Shown here: positions 1 to 7,224 of the stretch, in pieces | How positions within the stretch are numbered: position 1 is the first letter of the stretch | Layout: each line of letters begins with the position of its first letter | Assembly (NCBI GenBank): GCA_000961805.1 | Contig: LADV01000103.1 | Location: 1 to 13,507 of the forward strand | Origin: Peptococcaceae bacterium BRH_c23 | GTDB lineage: Bacteria > Bacillota_B > Desulfitobacteriia > Desulfitobacteriales > Desulfitobacteriaceae | Direction: 5' to 3' | DNA: 13,507 nt | Translations under genes and position numbers: made by a program | Notes under the pieces: model-generated | Told to the model about the DNA's origin: nothing | Database searches by the model: none | Seen by the model: only the letters and a program-made list of their open reading frames with translations

Positions 1-166
1 TCCTCTTTTGCTCCGTATGTTTCCCCAGAGCTACCAGAATCTGATCAAAGGTATAAGAACAATATAAATCCAGCGGATAGACCGTCCCAAACCGGTCCAA
101 AGGCTTATCTACAAAATCGATCTTCAAATACTGATAGTCTAGTAAGTCCATTAGTTCTTGGAAAAG
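1..166 (-). pseudogene. DUF3427-type DEAD/DEAH helicase, N-truncated fragment (partial at left edge)
   Basis: On the minus strand about 55 codons stay open from position 166 to the window edge. The peptide contains ELMDLLDYQYLKIDFVDKPL, then PLDLYCSYTFDQILVALGKH. From family knowledge this matches the spot where the helicase core of DUF3427-containing DEAD/DEAH helicases passes into DUF3427, whose start typically reads like PLxLHxRYTRDEILAALG. The helicase part that should precede it is absent: immediately upstream is the TAA stop of the ParB-like gene, in the same frame. An ATG at 149-151 could serve as a start, but no clear ribosome site precedes it. An inverted, partly broken copy lies at 9804-10019. 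It is either a truncated remnant or the start of a shortened gene; the rest lies outside the window. Confidence 0.6.
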
Positions 167-169
167 TCG

Positions 170-1192
170 TTAATCATTAATGGCCCAATATAGCCCCTCT
201 TCTATAGAAGAAAACCTATTGCCCAGATCACCCAGTCCCTTACCCCATATGGTATAGTAGACCATCATGAGCATGGATCTTTCCAGCATGGTCAACGGAT
301 GTAACAAAGCACCTTTACCTAACTGGATCTGAGGTAAGATCGTCTGCATAAAACGAATCCATCGCCTGGAATTCGCCAAAGACAATCTTCCAAACGCTGC
401 AGCCATCAGGCTTTCCCGTTCCTGCTGCACCGAATATCCCTTAAGAAAACCAACCTGAGCCATCAGGTCTATAACAAGCTGGCTTAACCCTTTCATCACT
501 TCCTTTTCTTCAAGAAACAGGATGATGTTATTTTCTTTATCAAACCCTATTCCAAAGAAAGAAGCCTCGTACTCTGCAAACCGCTTTAATTTGGAAGTCC
601 AACCACCTTGGTTAAGAGCATTTCTTGCTTCAGATGATGTGTAGTCAGATGAACGCAGCATTTCGATAATTGCTAATCGTTTTGTGATGCCACCATTCTT
701 AAACTGATGACGATCTTGAGCTTGAGGGTCCCATTTTTTTTGACTGATTCCAGGCTTCGAGGTGTGTAATTTTTCAAGAAGATCGTTAACTCGGCGATCT
801 TCCTTCTCAAACAATACGCAGGTCACGACTTTAATATCGCATTGAAGATTCTGAAAAAATCTTCTAGAAGCAGGAGAAAGCCCTAGCTCCTCTAGTCTAT
901 CTTTATATTGAGTCATCAGTTTAATACTTGTAATTCTTCGGTTTCCATCCATAACTAAATATTTATTATCATCATCTGGGCCTGGGATGATAACAGGTAA
1001 TTCATTTGGGTTAAGACCTTTTAGAGAGATGTCTTCTGCTAATTTTGAAATGTCGGATTGATACATTTTAACTAGTTGTTTAATTGCAGCAATTTCGTCT
1101 GGAAGCTCATCGGCATTAATATAACGAGCATTATCAGGGTTAACATAAAGACTTTCTACCGTAAACTCTGTAATTTCATAATTCTTAGCCAT
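170..1192 (-). CDS. ParB/Srx-fold (ParB N-terminal domain-like) protein
   Basis: This 340-residue protein has the layout of a ParB/sulfiredoxin N-terminal domain in its first ~130 residues. It shows a VESLYVNPDNARY segment, then LAEDISLKGLNPNELPVI, then the signature VMDGNRRITSIKLM that aligns with the nucleotide-binding GxRR-type box of the family. ParB-family domains bind nucleotides (CTP in true ParB) and some act as nucleases. The remaining ~210 residues match no domain I recognise and look helical. I chose the ATG at 1190-1192 because a GGGGGTG ribosome site lies 6 bases upstream; a GTG at 1199-1201 would add three residues but overlaps that site. It is not beside a parA gene, so a chromosome-partition role is unlikely. 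ParB-like proteins with DGxRR boxes are common in defence islands. The function is not known. Confidence 0.75.
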   Translation of the reverse strand: MAKNYEITEFTVESLYVNPDNARYINADELPDEIAAIKQLVKMYQSDISKLAEDISLKGLNPNELPVIIPGPDDDNKYLVMDGNRRITSIKLMTQYKDRLEELGLSPASRRFFQNLQCDIKVVTCVLFEKEDRRVNDLLEKLHTSKPGISQKKWDPQAQDRHQFKNGGITKRLAIIEMLRSSDYTSSEARNALNQGGWTSKLKRFAEYEASFFGIGFDKENNIILFLEEKEVMKGLSQLVIDLMAQVGFLKGYSVQQERESLMAAAFGRLSLANSRRWIRFMQTILPQIQLGKGALLHPLTMLERSMLMMVYYTIWGKGLGDLGNRFSSIEEGLYWAIND

Positions 1193-1311
1193 AAATAACA
1201 CCCCCGCTTTGTTAATTGTATCTATCTTGTTCTTGTCGCTGATCTTCCAGAAGTGGCCAAACTCAATCCCTTCTTTTCTAAGTCATATGGACTTACTGCG
1301 TTTTTTAACAG

Positions 1312-1385
1312 TGTCGCAGGGACGGGGATACTGACAACACAGAAAGAGTTGCCAGTATCCCCGTCCCTGCGAAATTCCTGCGACA
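1312..1385. repeat. REP/MITE-like palindrome with 19-bp perfect arms
   Basis: Arms at 1315-1333 (CGCAGGGACGGGGATACTG) and 1353-1371 are exact reverse complements, separated by 19 bases. Inside the loop CAAC (1335-1338) and GTTG (1348-1351) can pair further. An outer pair, TGTCGCAGG at 1312-1320 and CCTGCGACA at 1377-1385, is also exact, so two alternative registers share the left arm. The GGGACGG core resembles short palindromic elements scattered in clostridial genomes, some linked to REP-associated tyrosine transposases. I recall this from general knowledge and cannot search for it here. The element sits directly against the truncated ribonuclease HI fragment. It could also act as a transcription terminator or RNA stabiliser, but no T-tract follows on either strand. 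Confidence 0.8.
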
Positions 1386-1396
1386 TTCCAGAAGTT

Positions 1397-1474
1397 TGTT
1401 CCGCCGAGTACGGGATTGCTGACACAACCACCATCAGTATATATTATAACCTTTTTAAGATCCGACTCTTTCAT
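1397..1474 (-). pseudogene. Ribonuclease HI, 5' remnant
   Basis: Starting at the ATG at 1472-1474, the minus strand encodes MKESDLKKVIIYTDGGCVSN followed by PVLGGT. This matches the N-terminus of bacterial ribonuclease HI, where the motif (I/V)YTDGxCxxNPGPGG carries the first catalytic Asp. A GAGGTG ribosome site lies 4 bases upstream. After about 26 codons the similarity ends and the frame runs into the palindrome at 1312-1385. Ribonuclease HI is normally about 150 residues, and I find no continuation on the far side of the palindrome. It is therefore a broken remnant, probably cut by insertion or deletion at the palindrome. Confidence 0.6.
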
Positions 1475-1741
1475 GAAACACCTCAAAGTCAAGGATTTAC
1501 CAGTTCATATATTTATCATTCTCAAGTCTTTCTTAGACATAGTTAAAGGTACTGCCGGACAAAGAACGAGAACCTCCCTATGATACACCTACCAATCTCG
1601 GACCAACAGAAAAGGCACAAGACTTAATATCCGTTTTACTTAATTGGTGGTTAATTAAAGAGATGTACCTGGTAATTACGTGGAACAAACGACCAGTGGG
1701 CGACATTCCGGTTAGTATTATCCTCTTATGTCTGACAATGA

Positions 1742-4700
1742 TTATCGTGTCTCTCCGTTGCACACCAGTTCTCTTTTTAAGTGTTCTAAGGAAAATCTAT
1801 CCTTAGCTTCATTTTCTACCTCACCGTAAAATATCGGATTTTCAGTGAAGAGCTTTTCCAAATCGTTTTGTAAGATAACTGATATCTTATTTTGTTCTGC
1901 TGAGAATTTGATTGAATCCGTTATCCTTTCGGCCGTGCTTATTACAATTAATTCGTCGATATTAACACCTAGCTGACTAGCATAGATGTTCTTAGCACCA
2001 TTAACTTCATCTAAAGCACTTCGTGTCAGTTCCTTGACCATCTTTGATTGAATAAGTCCGTATTTACCACCTTTTTCGATTACCACATCCACACCAAAAT
2101 CCCCACTACTAACTGTAAGGAAAGTATGATATCCAAGCTTTTTGTACAATACACTACAGGCAGCTTCGAATTCGCTTGGCTTTAAAAGACGGTCAATGTT
2201 GTTCAACGTCAATTGATGAGGATTCGATACTTCCTCCTCCCAATCTTCGATGATATCTGCTTTGGGATTGCCCGCTGCAAGGAAAAAGTTATTCAACATA
2301 TTTTTCTTCTTGACTAATAGTCTATTTAACTTTTCGTCGGGTGTTTTTCCTATTGTTTTTTCTTTGAGAAAATATTCCAGATATTTGTTCTCAGTTTCAA
2401 ACTTGATCGTTGACGTGCTTTCAAAACTTAACATAGGATAATACACATGCACATCCTCGGTTTGACCTATTCGGTAGACACGGTCCGTTGCCTGTGCCTC
2501 CTTGGCCGGATTCCATAATCTCGTATAATGGATCACATGATTTGCTTCAGTTAAGGTAATCCCTACCCCCGCTGCCAAAGGGGAAAGTATAATGACATCA
2601 AAGCCGTTGCTTTTTCTATAAGCGCTTAACATATGTGATCGTTTATCTGGGGATAGGGTACCATTCAATATATTGGGTTGAATTCCGTACCAATAGTTTA
2701 AAGCCTTAAATAGAATTACTTGCATCTGTCGAAACATAGTAAAGATAATCGCTTTTTCATTTTTGGCACGAATTGGGTCCAATATCTCTTTTAGATAAGC
2801 AAGTTTAGAGGATTCCGCGATCAAATCCTTTGGAGAAATACGATTCACATCAATGTTTGAATCTATCTTTGGATGACCACAACTCGCTATTAATTTCTGA
2901 ATGAGTGGCAAGGAGGGCTCCCCTTGCTGCCTAAGTCTGTTAATCTCCGCGATGCGCTTCGATTCCTGGTCACTGGCTTCGATTAATTGGACTACTACTT
3001 TTTTATTGGGGAGATCTTTTAGCTTATCCTCTTTGCTCCTTCTGAGAAAGTTATTCCCAATCTTTTGTACCAAGATATCATTAATTGTTTTTCTTTCGTC
3101 ATTTTGGTCGGGTCTCAAAGTATCGATTGGCTTTACAAACTGACGCTTAAATTGATTCAAGGATCCCAGAACGCCGGGCACCGCAAAATCCATAATGTTC
3201 CATAGGTCTTCTGTTGTATTTTCAATGGGTGTGGCACTACAGGCAATTTTAAAGTCTCCATTTTGTGCTTTCAGGGCCACGCTTACCAAAGTTTTAGGAT
3301 TTTTTACTGCTTGAATCTCGTCACAAACAATGCATTTCCAATGAACTTTGCCGAGCCAGAGGTGATTTAATCTCAGTGATTCATAGGTAATAAATACCAG
3401 ATCACAACGGCGGATAGTTTCAAGTTCGCGTGAGGAATCCCTTTTAATCCCCTGGATCTTATATGTTTTAAACGTCTGGGGTCGGAAGAACTTTTGGATT
3501 TCACCAATCTGATTAGGATCTTCATTATCCCAAATATTAATAAGCGTAGTGGGTGCAACAATTAAGCTAGGTGAAATTGTCCCTCTTGCCTTGAGCCAGG
3601 CTTGGAAGGTTAGAATTTGAATTGTTTTACCTAATCCCATATCATCAGCTAATAAAAAACCATTCGTTGATGAGGTATGATATAGCGACTGTAATTTATG
3701 AACCCCTTCTGTCTGATGCTCATAAAGATTAATTTGTAAGCTTGCTGGGTTTTCATAGGGTATAGAAGCCGATTCTGATTGCGGAGCGGGTTTGCCTTCA
3801 GTGTGTTCGAGTTCTGTAAGATTATCTTTAATCAAGAGCATAGGATCTTTTTGTTTACTCTTAGGGCGCTTTAATTCCTCCGTTAATCGCTCAATCTGTC
3901 GCTCGATTTCTTGTTTGCCGTAATTTTTTATAAATCTTCCCTTGTGTTCAATAAACCGCTGATCCGAGTTAGCTTCACATTTCTCTTTAATTTCCTTTAA
4001 ATCTTTAATACTCTTAATTTGGCTCGGATCGATAAACGCATCGCTTATTTTGGTTATCTCATCGATGAGCTGCTCGCGAGTTAGCTGGACCTTAAATACT
4101 TCTCCTTCATTTTGGAGTTCAAGTTCCGAAAGGTTTCTTTGATCTCTGTCCATTGCAACGAGTTTTTCCTGGAGTATCTCTCTATCTTCCGGCCGCCAAG
4201 GATGAACCAGTTCATCTGTATAGAGCGAAGGTGTCTGATACGCTTGAGAAAAGTCAAACCAACTTTCATCACTATTATTAGATGGTGAGGCAACGGCTCG
4301 ATAATTAAGGTAACCCAACCCCTTTACTCTAGGGCCGTATTCCGAAAGGTCAAAATTCTCATCTTCAAGCAACTCGTTTTGGCCTCTATAAAAATCTTGC
4401 TCCTTCTCACCAGTAAGTAAACGGTTTTGTTTAACCTTCTTTGCTGAGTCCTTATTTTTAATAATAACTTTTACGTCTTTACCATTTTCTTTAACCGTAT
4501 AGAAATTCTTGATTTCTGCATATTTATCGAAGGCCGACACAAATGAGCTATTAAACTCCTCGTCCTTGCCCGCAATAACAGGCATAATTTCTAAACCCCG
4601 GGGAGTTTTGTTGAAATCTAATTTGATTTTATCCACTATGACGGGTTTACCTTCAATACTCAAACGATGATTTAACGCTAAGTTAGTTCGTTCCGCAAAA

Positions 4701-5251
4701 TCTTTTATAGATGCTAATAGTTCAAACTGGGAAGCAATATTGTTACTGAGCCTTTCATCTTGATTATACTTTGTGACAAGTTTTAAACAGTCATACATCT
4801 CGGGGGACAGTAATCTTTCTGAGCCATCTACGAGAACAATATTTTCCCTAAATCGTTTAATATCATGCTCCCGGCCGTCCTTAAATTGAAAGTTATATGT
4901 AACACGATCATCTTCGACAAAGTTGCCATTATTTTCGATATAGATAAATCCATCAAATAGCGCAGGTAAATTTAAAGATCGATAATCTTCAATAGGGTTG
5001 CCTTCCTCATCGAAGTAAAACTCATACATATTTTCATAAGGGATTACTAAACAAATCTTATCCTCCGCCAAAGATGCATTGGACATATTGACAAGCAAAT
5101 GAATGTTGTCATCGGCACCTTGAAAAGAGATATTTAGACCATTTTCCTGAAGATAGATGCGAAGAACACTTGAATCTGAGTAATCAAGAGTTAAGCTTCG
5201 TTCTTTATTTGCTTTAAGCATTGATTTTAGCCGTTCTAAACCGAACCTCAC
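1742..5251 (-). CDS. zorD: Zorya type I ZorD: SNF2-family helicase with Mrr-like nuclease domain
   Basis: This 1169-residue protein is the presumed DNA-acting effector of the Zorya system. Residues 1-500 are a large N-terminal region without a motif I recognise. A SNF2-type ATPase follows: motif I DMGLGKT (537-543), motif II DEIQ (644-647, in place of DEAH), motif III SATP (672-675), motif V around LAAGVGITLTEA (892-903) and motif VI QATDRVYRIGQ (920-930). The C-terminal part, about 1024-1130, has an Mrr/PD-(D/E)xK core: GDFGVDVVI with Asp1055, then QSK with Gln1068 and Lys1070. The start is a GTG four bases after the zorC stop, with GAGG lying inside the last zorC codons, so translation is probably coupled. 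A later ATG at codon 11 is less well placed. The protein is presumed to degrade phage DNA once the ZorAB motor signals. Confidence 0.92.
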   Translation of the reverse strand: MRFGLERLKSMLKANKERSLTLDYSDSSVLRIYLQENGLNISFQGADDNIHLLVNMSNASLAEDKICLVIPYENMYEFYFDEEGNPIEDYRSLNLPALFDGFIYIENNGNFVEDDRVTYNFQFKDGREHDIKRFRENIVLVDGSERLLSPEMYDCLKLVTKYNQDERLSNNIASQFELLASIKDFAERTNLALNHRLSIEGKPVIVDKIKLDFNKTPRGLEIMPVIAGKDEEFNSSFVSAFDKYAEIKNFYTVKENGKDVKVIIKNKDSAKKVKQNRLLTGEKEQDFYRGQNELLEDENFDLSEYGPRVKGLGYLNYRAVASPSNNSDESWFDFSQAYQTPSLYTDELVHPWRPEDREILQEKLVAMDRDQRNLSELELQNEGEVFKVQLTREQLIDEITKISDAFIDPSQIKSIKDLKEIKEKCEANSDQRFIEHKGRFIKNYGKQEIERQIERLTEELKRPKSKQKDPMLLIKDNLTELEHTEGKPAPQSESASIPYENPASLQINLYEHQTEGVHKLQSLYHTSSTNGFLLADDMGLGKTIQILTFQAWLKARGTISPSLIVAPTTLINIWDNEDPNQIGEIQKFFRPQTFKTYKIQGIKRDSSRELETIRRCDLVFITYESLRLNHLWLGKVHWKCIVCDEIQAVKNPKTLVSVALKAQNGDFKIACSATPIENTTEDLWNIMDFAVPGVLGSLNQFKRQFVKPIDTLRPDQNDERKTINDILVQKIGNNFLRRSKEDKLKDLPNKKVVVQLIEASDQESKRIAEINRLRQQGEPSLPLIQKLIASCGHPKIDSNIDVNRISPKDLIAESSKLAYLKEILDPIRAKNEKAIIFTMFRQMQVILFKALNYWYGIQPNILNGTLSPDKRSHMLSAYRKSNGFDVIILSPLAAGVGITLTEANHVIHYTRLWNPAKEAQATDRVYRIGQTEDVHVYYPMLSFESTSTIKFETENKYLEYFLKEKTIGKTPDEKLNRLLVKKKNMLNNFFLAAGNPKADIIEDWEEEVSNPHQLTLNNIDRLLKPSEFEAACSVLYKKLGYHTFLTVSSGDFGVDVVIEKGGKYGLIQSKMVKELTRSALDEVNGAKNIYASQLGVNIDELIVISTAERITDSIKFSAEQNKISVILQNDLEKLFTENPIFYGEVENEAKDRFSLEHLKRELVCNGETR

Positions 5252-5255
5252 TGTA

Positions 5256-6458
5256 TCACTTCCTCATTTCATAGTGATAATATCGAAACTCCGTCTCAAA
5301 CAATTCCGGCCAATAATAACCCTGATGTTTTAAGTGTATCTCCGCAATGGCTTTGTTTTTTAGCCTTGCAATCATTGCCGTTTTACCATAGACCTTCGAA
5401 TCTCGATTAACTTGATCTATACTAAGGTTTTTCAAATAATACATGTGCATCGCACCCATCTTAGCAAATTCAATAAATAAATGTTCTTTTGTCTCCATTA
5501 AGATTGCACCATCATATTTCTCGTTGTACTCAATCCTATAAACGTAATGAGAGTACTTCTTCCAGAAATTCAAACGTATCTGATCCCCCGCGATATCACC
5601 AAACAAATATTTGATATTCTTCTGCGTTTTCCAAAGGGTAAAGACTCGCTTAGCTTCTTCACTTATCCCTTGCCACTTGTTTCGCGATAGCACCCCATAA
5701 GCGTCTCCGAGTTTATTACCAATCAATTTAAACATTTCTTCAAGCTGTGCCGGCTGATCATCAAAGTATTGTGTAGCGCTTTGGGTTAATAGGAACTTTT
5801 CGAAGGAGGGTTTAATAACATTAATTTCTTTATATGAATCTGTTATTTCCCTAACGAAGTCAAAATCCTCATCGCATTTCAGCGCTACGACCTTAGCATC
5901 CAGTATCCTCAATAGGATACTTTGAAATATGACATGGTTATCATTCATATAGTATTGATGCTTAACGTTCTGTATTTCTGCAAAACTCAGGCAACCTTTA
6001 AAGGGCCGGTATAGAGCCTGTATAAAAGACGTAGTGTCTTGGCATCCAAGCACTATATCTTTAACGTGCGTCAATGGCTCTTTCCAAACGCTGTTTTGAA
6101 CTATTGCGAGTTGAAGTAGTTTATAAAGTTCGGGATCGGTAAAATTATCATAGTAAGAGGATAATAATCCTTTAACATGATAATAAAATCTTGAACCTTT
6201 TGTAAAGCACTTATGGCAAACATGACCGAATTTGGAAAACAGTCCCTCTTGTTTGAGTGAATTCGCAAAGAAGCATAGAAACTTGATTTCACTGCTTCTT
6301 AGTTCCTCTCCTTCGCTACGCAGTTTATCCTTTAGCCTATCGAGTTTATAGGAATCAGGTGCTATATTGAAGGTATCCAACGAAACGAATCGAGCCAATC
6401 GTTCAAGTTTTTTAGGCTTGAATCGTGCAAACTCAAATTGATAGTACTCAATTGTCAT
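5256..6458 (-). CDS. zorC: Zorya type I ZorC, EH-signature-domain protein
   Basis: This 400-residue, lysine- and aromatic-rich soluble protein lies where ZorC belongs, between zorB and zorD. The C-terminal part fits the EH-signature family: a Glu in LFIEFAKMGAMHMYY (Glu330) and a His in AEIHLKHQGYYWPELF (His375 or His378), 45-48 residues apart. In the characterised E. coli system ZorC is a cytosolic DNA-binding component needed for defence. This copy is clearly shorter than the ~560 residues I recall for E. coli ZorC, so part of the N-terminal region may be reduced. No transmembrane segment is visible. A CxxC pair occurs at Cys81/Cys84. The ATG at 6456-6458 is preceded by a GGGGTGG-like site 4 bases upstream, 37 bases after the zorB stop. 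Assignment rests on synteny plus the E and H motif. Confidence 0.85.
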   Translation of the reverse strand: MTIEYYQFEFARFKPKKLERLARFVSLDTFNIAPDSYKLDRLKDKLRSEGEELRSSEIKFLCFFANSLKQEGLFSKFGHVCHKCFTKGSRFYYHVKGLLSSYYDNFTDPELYKLLQLAIVQNSVWKEPLTHVKDIVLGCQDTTSFIQALYRPFKGCLSFAEIQNVKHQYYMNDNHVIFQSILLRILDAKVVALKCDEDFDFVREITDSYKEINVIKPSFEKFLLTQSATQYFDDQPAQLEEMFKLIGNKLGDAYGVLSRNKWQGISEEAKRVFTLWKTQKNIKYLFGDIAGDQIRLNFWKKYSHYVYRIEYNEKYDGAILMETKEHLFIEFAKMGAMHMYYLKNLSIDQVNRDSKVYGKTAMIARLKNKAIAEIHLKHQGYYWPELFETEFRYYHYEMRK

Positions 6459-6493
6459 ACTGCCACCCCATTAGAGGTTATTAATTCTTCCAT
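6456..6493 (-). other. 12-codon open frame overlapping the zorC start
   Basis: In the gap between zorB and zorC, an ATG at 6491-6493 opens a frame of 12 codons (MEELITSNGVAV). Its TGA overlaps the zorC ATG as ATGA (6455-6458). It begins two bases after the zorB stop and has a purine-rich stretch (AAAGAGAAG) just upstream in the zorB end. Such an arrangement could carry terminating ribosomes from zorB to zorC and couple their translation. It may equally be chance; nothing shows that the peptide is made. Confidence 0.3.
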
Positions 6494-6495
6494 AC

Positions 6496-7224
6496 TTATA
6501 TCTTCTCTTTGTCTAAGCTTTTCTTGAGATATTCAAAAATCTCTTGATATTTTAATTCAAACTTAATTTCAACCCGTCGATTTCGGGCTCTCCAATCCTC
6601 AACACTCTCATCTTGCATCTGCTTCAGAAAGCCCGTCTCACTTCTTCCCGTTAAAATAATGTAATTTTTAAGATCCTCCCTATAACCAGCAAATTCAGGA
6701 TCATTGTAAATAAAAGTGTAGACACTTAAGGCTCTATCATGGCTAAGATCTAAACCATAATGATAATCTCCTAAGTCATCGGTATATCCTTCAATGATGA
6801 TCTTGGCAATATTGCTTCTAATTTCTGGGTCCTTCAAAAGAATACCAAAATAACGCGGCATATTTTTACGGATAAACTCCTTACCCACAGCCTTCAATTC
6901 ACTTTTTCCACTATCAAATAACAAGTCACTTTGTAAAGTTAAGGTACCAGTATCATCGATATAAAGAGAATCGCCAAACTCTTCTTTGATCTTTTTAATA
7001 ATATCATCATTAATAGAAGTGAATTTTTCAAGTTCAGATCTCGCATCTTGTAATTCGTTGCTCACAGCAACAGCCTGAGCGGCAGCTTTTTTATAATCAA
7101 GAAGCATATAAACAGAAACTAGTAGAAAAATAATTAACAAACTAGACATTAAATCGCTAAAGGATAACCAGTAGGTTATTTCTTCGTCATGCTTTTTAAC
7201 TTTCCTTAAGCGTCTACCACTCAT
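6496..7224 (-). CDS. zorB: Zorya ZorB: MotB-like stator subunit with OmpA-family peptidoglycan-binding domain
   Basis: This 242-residue protein has a basic cytoplasmic N-terminus, one transmembrane helix at about residues 22-42 (SDLMSSLLIIFLLVSVYMLL) and an exported domain. Asp24 at the start of the helix corresponds to the conserved proton-binding Asp of MotB and of characterised ZorB. A short linker helix at 45-80 leads to an OmpA-like domain: DSGKSELKAVGK (104-115), IIIEGYTDD (142-150), SHDRALSVYTF (161-171) and RARNRRVEIKF (212-222), the last holding the conserved Arg pattern that contacts peptidoglycan. With ZorA it should form a proton-driven motor anchored to the cell wall. The start ATG overlaps the zorA stop in an ATGA, which indicates tight translational coupling. 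Length and domain order are normal for the family. Confidence 0.93.
   Translation of the reverse strand: MSGRRLRKVKKHDEEITYWLSFSDLMSSLLIIFLLVSVYMLLDYKKAAAQAVAVSNELQDARSELEKFTSINDDIIKKIKEEFGDSLYIDDTGTLTLQSDLLFDSGKSELKAVGKEFIRKNMPRYFGILLKDPEIRSNIAKIIIEGYTDDLGDYHYGLDLSHDRALSVYTFIYNDPEFAGYREDLKNYIILTGRSETGFLKQMQDESVEDWRARNRRVEIKFELKYQEIFEYLKKSLDKEKI

Larger units (their letters stand above)
1193..1741. other. Gene-poor stretch between zorD and the ParB-like gene
   Basis: The stretch of about 550 bases downstream of zorD contains a ribonuclease HI start fragment, a perfect palindrome and otherwise no gene I can support. No GC-rich hairpin followed by a T-tract is visible after the zorD stop, so the end of the Zorya transcript is not marked by an obvious intrinsic terminator. 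A plus-strand frame from 1543 to 1806 stays open but has no early start codon and runs into zorD. The ParB-like gene lies 549 bases past the zorD stop and is probably not part of the same tightly coupled operon, although transcription could read through. Confidence 0.6.

Noticed and set aside
1473..1583. Plus-strand frame of 36 codons starting MKHLKVKDLPVHIF
   Set aside because: It has no ribosome site, shares its start with the opposite-strand ribonuclease HI remnant, and matches no family I know.
1543..1806. Plus-strand open frame containing PTNLGPTEKAQDLI
   Set aside because: No start codon in the first 40 codons, no ribosome site, and it runs into the 3' end of zorD. It could be a remnant but cannot be supported.
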